Source: Novosphingobium rosa NBRC 15208
Lineage (GTDB): Bacteria > Pseudomonadota > Alphaproteobacteria > Sphingomonadales > Sphingomonadaceae
Reading direction: 5' to 3'
Length of the DNA: 57,139 nucleotides
NCBI RefSeq assembly: GCF_001598555.1
Contig: NZ_BCZE01000055.1
Location: forward strand, 1 to 57,139
The notes below the pieces were generated by a model, which made no database searches, had not been told where the DNA came from, and saw only the letters and a list, made by a program, of their open reading frames with translations. Shown piece after piece: positions 24,392-33,188 of this stretch (the first letter of the stretch is position 1; each line of letters starts with the position of its first letter). A program made the translations under genes and the position numbers.

Positions 24392-26608
24392 TCACCAACC
24401 GATGATGAGTCGCCCGTTGGCAGGGACATGAAAATCGACCCGCTCGTCCGTCCGCTTGACCGGACGCAGTCGATCCCCACCGGCTGTCTGAACGAGGAAA
24501 CCGGGTAAATCCTCGGTTCCGACGCGGACCAGGCAAAGCAGGGCGGAGCATGTTTCACCGCCATCGAGCAGGATGCTCATCGCCCGCTCACCGGTGCGTT
24601 CGCTCGCCATGATGAAGTGATCGCAAAACAGATGGAATGGCGCTTCGGGCACCGGGTGGAAGGAGCGCGCGGCAAAGACAAGCGCCGCGCCCGCGCCATA
24701 GATCTCCTGACCGACCTGGCCCGCAGGCTGGCCATCGATGTAGAGATCTTCCAGCGGAAACGACAGGGCGCGATCAATCTCGCCGTTGCGGCTTTCTTGA
24801 GCCAGAGCCTCCCGCGGCAGCGTGTCGGGATAGTAATACCATGCTCTGTCGAGCGCGTAGCGGCAATATTGGCTTATGAGCATCCGCGCGGCCGGCTCGA
24901 GCTCGGGCCCGCTGTCACGCAGATAGTCCTCGAAGGCGCAGAAACTGTCGAAGCACTCATAGACGGCCATATAGGGGGCGTCCTGCAAGCAGGTGACACC
25001 CAGGAAATTGCGATAATGTGCGGCCTGCCCGATCTCGGACTCCCAGATGGCACTGTTGTGGAAGAAGCTGGCGAGATAGACATAGCTCTGCAGCCGGTAA
25101 CGATCGATATTGGTGATCCGCCAGAGACGCAGACAGGCCGCTGCACCCCATGCCGTGAGATTGGCCTGATAGTTGAGATTGAAGCGGAGATCCTGCGCGG
25201 CATCCAGCGCCGCTTGCGCCTCATGCAGGAAGCGCTCCTCCCGGGTCAGCTCATAGGCCTGGAGCATGACCCAGGCATACAAACCGCCCACATCGGTCTG
25301 GCCGCGTTCGTCAGCGGGCGCCACCGCTGTAATCACCGAAAAATCAGTGATCCGGTACTGCACCGGCCATTTGTATTTGAAATGGCGCGCCGCTTTTATC
25401 CCGAAACCGACCGAGCGTTCAAAGAGGTCACGGGCCTTGGCATTGCCCGCGAGTGCCAGGCGCCCGAGGTTCATCAGGGGATGATAAAGATACCAGCTGT
25501 CGACCGCGTCGCCATCCTTCTCCTTGCCGACATTGGGCAGATAACGGCGCAGCGCTTTGAGTGCGGGATCGTAGAACTTCTCGAGCCCGGCCTCGAATTC
25601 CGCCTGCAAGGGGATCGGCGTCCCGCTCCAGCGGGCGAAATCGTGCATTGGCCCGATCAGCGCCATCTGAACCATGATGTCGGGATATTCGCTGGCCGTA
25701 TAGGGATGCGCATAGCGATGGCCGTAATGGCGGATCGTCGCCTTTGGAGAGCGCGAGAGATCCCTGATCGTCCGCGCCGCCCGATCGACCCAGTCATGGT
25801 ACTCGACCGCAGGCAATTCCAGCGCCGTATAGGCGGCGCCCAGCATCTGGATAAAGCGCCTGGCGGAATCGCGCTCATCAGGCGGCGTGCTGTCGCGCAG
25901 TACCAGGATACCCTCCGACATGGTCACAGGCTTGCCCGCCGGTAAAGGATGCGTAGGCGGCGTTCCGCTTTGCGGCGGCGTGGGCGGCAGGTAGCCGAGT
26001 TCCGGCCATTCGCCGCCGACCACGCCATCCGGCCTTGTATGGGTGTCGCGGAAAAAATCGTTCATCCCCGTCAGGTTCTGGAGATAGAGAACGCTTCCCA
26101 GCTCCGGCTTGTCGAGGTGAAAATAGATGAGGCCCGTGTTGAGGGCGCGCTGGGCCGCTTCGACGGTGCCGACAGCGCCTGCCGGATCGTCATGAGCATC
26201 GAGTGGATAGAGATCGCGCGGAAGAAAAGGCAGAAGGAGAGCAGAGACCGGCGTCAACTCGGTTCTGAAGCGCAGCCGCTGGAGGTCGAGGCCATCGGTC
26301 TTGAGCACGACGAGGTGACGTCCGATGGCACTTCGGGCCGAAATGCGCAGCCTTTCGCCCGCATGGCGGCGCAACTTGCGCACCTGGTCAAAGCCGCCCG
26401 GCGAGAAGGCGAGCCGAATGGCCAGCCCGCCCCGACCCGGCCGACGCAGGATCGCCCAGAGCGAATCGCTGCCTTCCGAAACGTTCAGGGTCATATCGCT
26501 GAGGCTGAAGGCATCGAGCGTCCGCATCGAGCCTTCAGCCAGTTCCTCGCGCAACGCCAGGACCTGGGGGCTCAAGCCTTCCCTCGCGTCCGTTCGCTCC
26601 CGCTTCAT
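24392..26608 (-). CDS. Large unassigned protein (738 aa), possibly an alpha/alpha-barrel enzyme
   Basis: ATG 26608 has AGAGGAG upstream. No signal peptide or membrane helix. The N-terminal 250 residues look beta-rich; from about residue 280 the protein is helical and aromatic-rich (YHDWVDRAARTIRDL, KDGDAVDSWYLYHPLMNLGRLAL, NLNYQANLTAWGAAACLRLWRI, DRAWYYYPDTLPREALAQESRNG), which recalls six-hairpin glycosidase-type enzymes. I cannot name a family or a catalytic pair. Followed upstream on the same strand by a 64-aa gene and a Crp/Fnr regulator, which may control it. Confidence 0.7.
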   Translation of the reverse strand: MKRERTDAREGLSPQVLALREELAEGSMRTLDAFSLSDMTLNVSEGSDSLWAILRRPGRGGLAIRLAFSPGGFDQVRKLRRHAGERLRISARSAIGRHLVVLKTDGLDLQRLRFRTELTPVSALLLPFLPRDLYPLDAHDDPAGAVGTVEAAQRALNTGLIYFHLDKPELGSVLYLQNLTGMNDFFRDTHTRPDGVVGGEWPELGYLPPTPPQSGTPPTHPLPAGKPVTMSEGILVLRDSTPPDERDSARRFIQMLGAAYTALELPAVEYHDWVDRAARTIRDLSRSPKATIRHYGHRYAHPYTASEYPDIMVQMALIGPMHDFARWSGTPIPLQAEFEAGLEKFYDPALKALRRYLPNVGKEKDGDAVDSWYLYHPLMNLGRLALAGNAKARDLFERSVGFGIKAARHFKYKWPVQYRITDFSVITAVAPADERGQTDVGGLYAWVMLQAYELTREERFLHEAQAALDAAQDLRFNLNYQANLTAWGAAACLRLWRITNIDRYRLQSYVYLASFFHNSAIWESEIGQAAHYRNFLGVTCLQDAPYMAVYECFDSFCAFEDYLRDSGPELEPAARMLISQYCRYALDRAWYYYPDTLPREALAQESRNGEIDRALSFPLEDLYIDGQPAGQVGQEIYGAGAALVFAARSFHPVPEAPFHLFCDHFIMASERTGERAMSILLDGGETCSALLCLVRVGTEDLPGFLVQTAGGDRLRPVKRTDERVDFHVPANGRLIIGW

Positions 26609-26666
26609 GATCGGCTCCTCTGTTCCCCACCACTCGCGGAAAAGCCGCTCGGCCGCCTAAAGCTGA

Positions 26667-26861
26667 TTATCGATTTCCAGCAGACGCTTGCTCATGGGCC
26701 AAACGCGCCGCTGACATCAGGCTGTGGCCAGTCAGGGATGCGGCCTCCGGGGTCATCGTCACAGCCACCCCGTCAGGCCCGTCAAGGATGACGAAACCCT
26801 GTTCAGCGGTTGCAATGCCGGGCTCGGTTTCGGGCTGGGGAACACTGCCCTCTTTCTTCAT
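26667..26861 (-). CDS. Small hypothetical protein (64 aa)
   Basis: ATG 26861 follows AGAGGA by six bases. The core FVILDGPDGVAVTMTPEAASLTG looks structured and similar to short sphingomonad proteins I recall; no function known. It lies 12 bases after the Crp/Fnr gene and 58 bases before the 738-aa gene, so the three are likely co-transcribed. Confidence 0.65.
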   Translation of the reverse strand: MKKEGSVPQPETEPGIATAEQGFVILDGPDGVAVTMTPEAASLTGHSLMSAARLAHEQASAGNR

Positions 26862-26873
26862 GCATGCATCCTC

Positions 26874-27608
26874 TCACAGCATCGAGACCGCGCTTGCGGC
26901 CCGTTCGTTGTAAAGATAGCCGTCGTCGAACTGGCCGCGCCTGCTCAGGCGCTCCGGGTCAAGCAACTCGACCACTGACGCGCGGAAGACACACAGCCCC
27001 TCATCGCGCAGCTGCCGCAACACGCGGTTGATGTGCACCGTGGTCAGTCCGCAGATCTCGGCCAGATCCGCCTGCGTCAGATCAAGGGCAAAGCGTCGGC
27101 CATCGCTTAATCCAGCTGAAACCATCCTGGCGTTGGTCTCACACAAAAAATGCGCGACCTTGCCAACCGCGTCGAGGCGGCCCATCCGGAAGAGCCATGC
27201 CCGGTGGATGGCGGCATCGATCAATGTCGCGAACCACAGCTTGCGGTTCATGGCTGGAAATTCGGACAGCACATCCTCGAGCGCCGCGTGTGGGATGATC
27301 GCAACGGTGCTCGCCGTCATCGTGGCCACGTCATGTTCGAGGACCTTGAGCGGGAAGGCATGCAGGTCGACGAAATCGCCTGGCACATGCACCGCGACGA
27401 GTTGGCGGAGCCCATTACGGTCGTCGATGTAGCGCGACATGATGCCCTCGACCAGCAGCGTACTCGCGTTCACCGGCTGTCCGGCACGCAAAAGTATGGT
27501 GCGCGCGGGCACTTGACGCACATCGCTGATGGCGTTTTCGAGCGCGGCCCGTTCCGATGGGGCGAGGTTGACGCCGCGTTTGTCTTTGAGAAATCGCTGG
27601 GTGAACAT
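26874..27608 (-). CDS. Crp/Fnr-family transcription regulator
   Basis: 244 aa. Cyclic-nucleotide-binding-like beta barrel (residues about 15-125, with LLVEGIMSRYIDDRNGLRQLVAVHVPGDFVDLHAF), a dimerisation helix, and a C-terminal winged helix with LTQADLAEICGLTTVHINRVLRQLRDEG (about 180-207). No cysteine cluster of the FNR type, so not an oxygen-sensing iron-sulfur protein. First gene of a minus-strand group with the 64-aa and 738-aa proteins. Confidence 0.92.
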   Translation of the reverse strand: MFTQRFLKDKRGVNLAPSERAALENAISDVRQVPARTILLRAGQPVNASTLLVEGIMSRYIDDRNGLRQLVAVHVPGDFVDLHAFPLKVLEHDVATMTASTVAIIPHAALEDVLSEFPAMNRKLWFATLIDAAIHRAWLFRMGRLDAVGKVAHFLCETNARMVSAGLSDGRRFALDLTQADLAEICGLTTVHINRVLRQLRDEGLCVFRASVVELLDPERLSRRGQFDDGYLYNERAASAVSML

Positions 27609-27711
27609 GATCCGTTCGTTTCTCCCCTTGCTGACATTCTCCCCTGTCGCCGATCTCTAAGGGCAGAGAGGGCAAAAAGTTTCCACGGGGCGCGGTGCGG
27701 CCCGTGGGAAT

Positions 27712-27742
27712 GCGCCGGCGCGTCGGCATGACGCGCCGGCGC
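27712..27742 (-). terminator. Strong 13-bp GC hairpin downstream of the hemerythrin gene
   Basis: GCGCCGGCGCGTC (27712-27724) pairs perfectly with GACGCGCCGGCGC (27730-27742) across a five-base loop, starting eight bases after the hemerythrin stop. A second, nearly perfect stem (TTCCACGGG / CCCGTGGGAA, about 27681-27710) follows. No T-run, but the placement suits a transcription end or mRNA-stabilising structure. Confidence 0.55.
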
Positions 27743-27749
27743 GCAACGC

Positions 27750-28274
27750 TTACCCAGCCTGCTTCATAAGCTCGGCCTTGCGGGCAGCCATCTGCTCGCC
27801 AAGAGTCTTGAGATCGAGATCGCTATCCCGGCTTTCGGGGAACATCTCCCTCTCCTCTTCCTCGACGTGATGGTTGATGTATTCACCCAGCACCGTGACC
27901 TTGGCGTCGAAGAGGTGATCGCCCGCCTTCATGCCCTGGATTTCGGCAATGAGCTGCTTGGCGCTTGCATGCTCGACCTCAGCCTCGTCGAGGAGGTCAT
28001 CATCATCGATCGCCTCGCGCGTGGCGGGGTAGTAGATTTCCTCCTCGATCTGGGTGTGGACGGTAAGGGCGAGGCAGATCTTGTCGGCAAGCGCCTGCTT
28101 GTCCGCATTGTCCTCCAGATCTTCATACTGCTTGAACCAGGCCCTCACCTCCTTGTGGTCGGCCTTCAGCAGCTTGATCGCGTCGGCGGGCTTGGCGGCG
28201 GCGCGCGCCGTCTTGCGGCCAGATTTCGAGCCGCTGCCGGTGCTTTTGGCCTTCGTCTTCGTGGCGGTCATCAT
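27750..28274 (-). CDS. Hemerythrin HHE-domain protein
   Basis: 174 aa. A Lys/Ala-rich, basic N-terminal tail of about 30 residues precedes a four-helix bundle with metal-binding His/Glu in LKADHKEVRAWF, LTVHTQIEEEIYYP, EVEHASAKQLI and YINHHVEEEEREMFP. These give the H-HxxxE-H-HxxxE diiron set of bacterial hemerythrin-like proteins, which bind oxygen or NO or store iron. The basic tail is unusual and could allow nucleic-acid binding. Single gene with a strong hairpin after it. Confidence 0.93.
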   Translation of the reverse strand: MMTATKTKAKSTGSGSKSGRKTARAAAKPADAIKLLKADHKEVRAWFKQYEDLEDNADKQALADKICLALTVHTQIEEEIYYPATREAIDDDDLLDEAEVEHASAKQLIAEIQGMKAGDHLFDAKVTVLGEYINHHVEEEEREMFPESRDSDLDLKTLGEQMAARKAELMKQAG

Positions 28275-28783
28275 GTCTCTCCGAATTTCTGGTGAATGTC
28301 TCGGAGAGAAAGCATCGATCGGGCCTCGGGACCCATCGCCTTGGTCAGAAGTTAACCTGCATCAATACGATTGTCGGCACGGTTCCTAAAAATCCAGGAT
28401 CTCCGCCGCCCTTTCCAGATCTGGACGGTTCGCGCCAGAAGCTGCTAGCGGGAGCGAAGAGGGCGCTGGCCCAAAAGCGCCCTGAGGATGCCGCGAACCA
28501 CCGGCCGTAACCCGCCCCGTCTCGCGCCCTGTCGCGACCGCACACCGGGACACTCCAGTGCCCCAGTAACCTCTCTGGAGAATAAGAGGGCAAGAAATGC
28601 CGTCAGACGGTCTTGCGATCCCGCTTGTCACAACGCCATCGGGATACAGCAGGTACATGAGCAGGCCCCTCACGCTGTGCACAGCGCTTTGAACCTGCCA
28701 ATATTGCCGGATTCCATTTCGTTGATTCCGACCGTCGCCCTGATCAAATGCTAATGTAACCGCCTGCGGGAAGGTTCTGACGT
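28275..28783. other. Intergenic region, about 500 bases, nothing recognised
   Basis: Between hemerythrin and the large hybrid kinase, both on the minus strand. It has a hairpin GGGCGCT/AGCGCCC around 28461-28482 and several short open frames on both strands with no family resemblance or ribosome-binding site. A GGAAC on the minus strand near 28386 lacks the -10 partner. Confidence 0.4.
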
Positions 28784-31700
28784 TTATAACCGGCTGCTGC
28801 CGGGATTTGTCGAGGCAAGCGCGACAGCGAGGTCGTCCTTGCGGAACGGCTTGGTAAGCCTGGGCAAGTCGCTGTCCACTCCTTCGGCTTCCGCATAGCC
28901 GGAGACCAGCAGGACCGGGATCTGCGGACTCCCTCCCTGAATGTGCCTCGCCAGATCTGTACCGGTCATCCCAGGCATCAAATGGTCGGTGATGACAACG
29001 TCGAACCGTGCACCGGTGCTGAGGATCTGTACGGCTTCCTCGGCGGAGCTAGCCTCTTCGACCTCATAGCCCAGATCAGAAAGCATGTCTGCGGTGCTCA
29101 TACGCACCAGATGCTCATCATCCACCAGCAGGGCCTTACCGCGCCGTGAAAAATCAGCCGAAATTTCAAGTCCGCCTTGCGGTTGTGGAACCTCATCTTC
29201 GCTGACTGGCAGCCATAATTCTATGTTCGTCCCGATACCTAAACTGCTCTGGATCGTGAGCGCCCCCCCAAGCTGCAAGGCCAGCCCGTGCACCATCGAC
29301 AGGCCAAGCCCCGTCCCCTTGCCGATGCCCTTCGTGGAGAAAAAGGGTTCGATGGCCCGTGCCAGTGTCGCCTCATCCATACCCAGACCCGTGTCGGCCA
29401 CCGAAAGGCAGATATAGCGCCCGGCGGCCAGGCGAGACCTATGGGGCGGCGTCACCGTTTCGGCCGTGGCCGAGATGCGGAGGGTTCCGCCATCAGGCAT
29501 GGCATCGCGAGCGTTCACGGAGAGATTGAGCAGGGCCATCTCCAGCTGATTGGGGTCAGCCTTGGCCGGCGAAAGATCCTCCGCAGTTTCCACGACGACT
29601 CTGATCTGCGGCCCGGTCGTGCTTTCGACCAGGTCGCCCATGTCGCTTACCAGCCTTGCCACATCGACCGAGACCGATTGAAGGGGTTGACGCCGGGCAA
29701 AGGCAAGCAGACGCTGCACCAGGGTTTTGGCACGCTCCGCCGATTGCACCGCCGCTGCAATCAGTCTTTGCTCGCGTTCACCTCCAACGTTTCTGCGCTG
29801 GAGGAGATCGAGCGAGCCGACGATCGGTGTGAGCAGGTTGTTGAAATCGTGCGCAACCCCGCCGGTCAGCTGGCCCATGGCTTCCATCTTCTGGCTTTGC
29901 CGAAGTGCTTCCTGCGCCTTTTCCCGCTCCTCGATCGCCTCGGACACGCGCGCTTCCAGCGTGGCATTGAGTTCAAGAAGCGCTTCCTCGGCACGGCGAC
30001 GCGCAGTGATGTCGAGCGCCGTGCCCGTCACGCGGATGCAGCGGTTCTCATCATCAAAGATGCCGCGTCCCTTCGCGGCGACCCAACGCTCAATGCCATC
30101 TTCTTTACCGATTGTCCGATATTCAACGTCATACAGCGCCCGCTTTTGTGGGTCAGCGGCTGCAAGATAGGCCTCTACGGTCTCTTCATAGTCTGCGGGA
30201 TGAAGGCCGTCGTAATAATCCTGCATTGTTACCGAGACGTCTGGCGAAATACCAAACATGGCTTTGGTCCTGGGCGGCCAGATGAGACGGTCGTTTATGA
30301 CGTCGACATCCCAGAAGCCGACATCGGCGTTATCGACCGCGAGGCGCAACCGCTCCTCGCTTTCACGCAGCCGCTCCTCGGCGCCGACCCTCTCCACATG
30401 CGCCCAGCACCGCTCGACCGTTTCCCTGACCAGCGCGATTTCGCCCGGCGTCCACGTTCGTGCCTGATCCTGATGAATCGCCATCATCGCGGTAAGGTGC
30501 CCCTCCTTGACCAGCGGGCAGCAGATGATCGCCTCAATGCCGATCGCCTGGAACATGGCCCGGCCGTCCTCTGCCGCAAGTTCGCTCGTCACATCCTGAA
30601 CGATGAGAAAACGTCCTGCGCGCATGTCGGCAGCGGCGCGTGATCCGAAGAGATCGAGGCTGTAGGCGCCCTTTGACGTGGCAATACCGGGCGCGGTATA
30701 GTCCGCGCGTATCCAGAAGCGATCACCATCGACATCGACGTCAGCGTAGGCGCACCGCGATGCACCCAACTTGAGCCCGACCATCTCCGTCGCGATGAGC
30801 AACGCCGAGGATGCATCCGACGCTGTGAACAACCGATCGTCCATCTCGCCAAAGAAACGAAGACGTGCTTCGCTTTCTCGCAGCGCCGCCGCGGCTTCGT
30901 GCTGGCTGGTCTGATCGCGAAATATCTTGACGTAGCCGCCACTAGATCCCGCCAGGGGCATTGTCAGGCCTGAGCCCCAGAAGCGTCCACCGTCCTTACG
31001 AAGGTGCCACCGCTCATCAATGCCTCGCCCGAGGGCGTCGGCCTGTTTCATTTCACGTTCGTATGCATGGGCAGCCTGATCCTCAGGCGTGAAAAAGAGG
31101 GCGCAATGTTGGCCGATCGCTTCCTCTGGGCTCCATCCGATCAGCCGGTGCGCGCCGCTGTTCCACCCGGTGATGACCCCAGCAGAATCAAACGAGACGA
31201 TGGCGAAATCGTCTGCGCCCTCGACAATCTGTCGGTAGCGCTTCTCACTCTCACGGATCGCCGCTTCCGAGCGGGCGCGGCCGATCACGATGCCCGCCGT
31301 TCTCACGACAAAATCCACGATTTCGAGATCGGTTGCTACGGGTTCGCGAGGCTCGCGGTGGTACATGGCGAAGGTGCCAATGATCTTGCCGCGCGCAGAG
31401 CGGATCGGCAGAGACCAGCAAGCACGCAAGCCGTGCCCCAGGGTCACGTCGCGATAATCTGCCCATAACGGATCGTTGGCAATGTCCGCGACGAAGACCG
31501 GCTCTCCCCGGAAGATTGCCGTGCCGCATGATCCGACCGCTGGTCCGACGGGGATGCCATCCACAACGGCATTGTAAGATGCGGGCAAGCTCGGTCCCGC
31601 GCCATGACGCAGATGAAGGCCATCCTCGTCGAGGAGGAGAATGGAGCCGATTACACCAGTGTCGGAGAGCGCTTCCACCGCCAGAACGATTGCATCGAGT

Positions 31701-32299
31701 GTGGCTTCCAAGGGCGCGTCCTGAACCGCCAGTTCGAGAATCCGCGCTTGCGCCGCACTCAAGGCGGCAGCACGATCGCGCGCCTCAGCCAATCTCGCAT
31801 TTTCAATGGCAATCGTTGCGAGGCGTGCCAGGCACTCGACCCGCTCGATTGTCTTGGCGTCGTGGGAAACGACGTCTGACCAATAGGCCCCCAGCGCGGC
31901 AACCGGCTCAGGCTTCCCGATCGGAGCCATAACGAGGCTGCGCACAAAGGTTGCTGCATAGGCATCTTGGGGCACACGGGAATCGAGCCGGACATCGCTG
32001 ATTGCGACGGTTTCGCCGGTACGCATACTCCACCCGGAGACGCAATCCTGGGCGGAAAAACTTCTGCCCTGCCACAGGGGTGCAATCGCATCCTCGGCGA
32101 TATAGGCACAGCGGTCACCATCCCTCAGGACAATAGCGATTCCTTCCGCGCCGACAGCCGCCCGGGCCGATTTGCGGAGGACATCGACCACCTCGTTCAG
32201 TGACCGGGCATTAACAAGACGCTCTCCCACCACAAGCACGTCACCTTGCCGGGTCGTGCTCATCTCATCGCTAACGGGCGCGGTTTCCTTAAATTGCAA
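28784..32299 (-). CDS. Large multi-GAF/PAS hybrid sensor histidine kinase
   Basis: 1171 aa, soluble. Domains in order: GAF (about 20-170), GAF (about 185-335, with VGSCGTAIFRGEPVFVADI), PAS (about 345-465), GAF-like (about 480-640), PAS (about 655-775), coiled-coil linker, HisKA with GGVAHDFNNLL, HATPase with NARDAMPDGG and GTGLGLSMVHGLA, and a receiver with Asp in VITDHLMPGM. TTG 32299 has GGGAG nine bases upstream and is taken as start; ATG 32263 is an alternative. A stand-alone receiver lies 115 bases upstream on the same strand and may share its transcript. Confidence 0.92.
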   Translation of the reverse strand: MQFKETAPVSDEMSTTRQGDVLVVGERLVNARSLNEVVDVLRKSARAAVGAEGIAIVLRDGDRCAYIAEDAIAPLWQGRSFSAQDCVSGWSMRTGETVAISDVRLDSRVPQDAYAATFVRSLVMAPIGKPEPVAALGAYWSDVVSHDAKTIERVECLARLATIAIENARLAEARDRAAALSAAQARILELAVQDAPLEATLDAIVLAVEALSDTGVIGSILLLDEDGLHLRHGAGPSLPASYNAVVDGIPVGPAVGSCGTAIFRGEPVFVADIANDPLWADYRDVTLGHGLRACWSLPIRSARGKIIGTFAMYHREPREPVATDLEIVDFVVRTAGIVIGRARSEAAIRESEKRYRQIVEGADDFAIVSFDSAGVITGWNSGAHRLIGWSPEEAIGQHCALFFTPEDQAAHAYEREMKQADALGRGIDERWHLRKDGGRFWGSGLTMPLAGSSGGYVKIFRDQTSQHEAAAALRESEARLRFFGEMDDRLFTASDASSALLIATEMVGLKLGASRCAYADVDVDGDRFWIRADYTAPGIATSKGAYSLDLFGSRAAADMRAGRFLIVQDVTSELAAEDGRAMFQAIGIEAIICCPLVKEGHLTAMMAIHQDQARTWTPGEIALVRETVERCWAHVERVGAEERLRESEERLRLAVDNADVGFWDVDVINDRLIWPPRTKAMFGISPDVSVTMQDYYDGLHPADYEETVEAYLAAADPQKRALYDVEYRTIGKEDGIERWVAAKGRGIFDDENRCIRVTGTALDITARRRAEEALLELNATLEARVSEAIEEREKAQEALRQSQKMEAMGQLTGGVAHDFNNLLTPIVGSLDLLQRRNVGGEREQRLIAAAVQSAERAKTLVQRLLAFARRQPLQSVSVDVARLVSDMGDLVESTTGPQIRVVVETAEDLSPAKADPNQLEMALLNLSVNARDAMPDGGTLRISATAETVTPPHRSRLAAGRYICLSVADTGLGMDEATLARAIEPFFSTKGIGKGTGLGLSMVHGLALQLGGALTIQSSLGIGTNIELWLPVSEDEVPQPQGGLEISADFSRRGKALLVDDEHLVRMSTADMLSDLGYEVEEASSAEEAVQILSTGARFDVVITDHLMPGMTGTDLARHIQGGSPQIPVLLVSGYAEAEGVDSDLPRLTKPFRKDDLAVALASTNPGSSRL

Positions 32300-32414
32300 A
32301 ACGTAACGCTCCCTTGGTGCGCGACCGCGTCCGATTGTCGCATTTTACGCCTATAGAACATGCGAGGGTCTACGTCATGAACGAAGCTGGAACTGCCGCC
32401 AAAAATCGGCGCCT

Positions 32415-32759
32415 TTAAACCATGCGATGGAAAGCTGCGGCTAGTGCCCGGTTCTCGAAAGGCTTGGCCATGACAATGCCGGGCGGAGCACAGGGGCGGC
32501 ATTCATCCGGGGTGGCGCTGATGAACACCACCGGCACCTCGCCCAGCTTGCTGAAAATTTCGGCCACGGCTTCAGGGCCCGTGCCCTGAAGGAGTCGAAC
32601 ATCGGAGGTTATGAAGTCCGGCTTCTGATTACAGGCGCACCGAACCGCCTCGGCCTGGGTGGAGGCAACCTCGAAGGACGTCGCGCCCTCCTCTTCCAGC
32701 ACCTCCTGGATCAGCAAGGCGACGAGTGGCTCATCTTCGATAATCAACACGTGGCACAT
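32415..32759 (-). CDS. Single-domain response regulator
   Basis: 114 aa receiver only: acidic pocket in HVLIIEDEPLVAL, phosphoacceptor Asp in ITSDVRLLQGTG, Thr/Ser in VFISATP, Lys in VMAKPFENRAL. No output domain, so it works as a phosphorelay intermediate or by protein contact. Next to the 1171-aa hybrid kinase. Confidence 0.92.
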   Translation of the reverse strand: MCHVLIIEDEPLVALLIQEVLEEEGATSFEVASTQAEAVRCACNQKPDFITSDVRLLQGTGPEAVAEIFSKLGEVPVVFISATPDECRPCAPPGIVMAKPFENRALAAAFHRMV

Positions 32760-32837
32760 ACAGTAACCTCAACCCCGGCTAATCGTAACGCACTCCCGGC
32801 TTCGGAGGTCCGGCTGGTCTCGCGGCACCTGCGCGTT

Positions 32838-32948
32838 TTATTTTGCAGCCAGTTGGTCGATCCCGAAGGGCTTCGGAAGCACGTTGCTGCCGGCATCGAA
32901 AGCACCGGGCACAGCCGCATTTCGGGTATAGGCGGTTGCAAAAGCCGC
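32838..32948 (-). pseudogene. Remnant of a receiver domain
   Basis: In one minus-strand frame, between an in-frame TAG (32951-32949) and TAA (32840-32838), the sequence reads AFATAYTRNAAVPGAFDAG then NVLPKPFGIDQLAAK, which matches the end of receiver domains of the GYTRNAIV...KPF type. The preceding part of a receiver is not in the same frame and is heavily altered, so only a decayed fragment is supported. It shows that another kinase or regulator gene once stood here. Confidence 0.5.
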
Positions 32949-33188
32949 CTAGACGCGCGCCACGAATTCGCCCGTTCCCTCTGTCGGTCCCTTGTCGGCG
33001 CCTCGGCCGAGCAATGCGCGGCTCGCACACGACCGTGGCAAAGGGCTCAACGAAGCCCCAGCCATCATCAACCGGCAGCTTCCAGAGCAGACGATTGCAA
33101 GAAGTGATGCTCCAACTGGCGCGCAAAAATGTCGCGCAAAGCGAGTCCTGATCATGGAACGAGCGAGTATATAGGTTCTTTATGCAGC

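Noticed and set aside
24617..25945. 442-aa open frame on the plus strand
   Set aside because: Antisense to the 738-aa protein, no motifs and no ribosome-binding site.
29288..30643. 451-aa open frame on the plus strand
   Set aside because: Antisense to the large hybrid kinase whose domains are clear.
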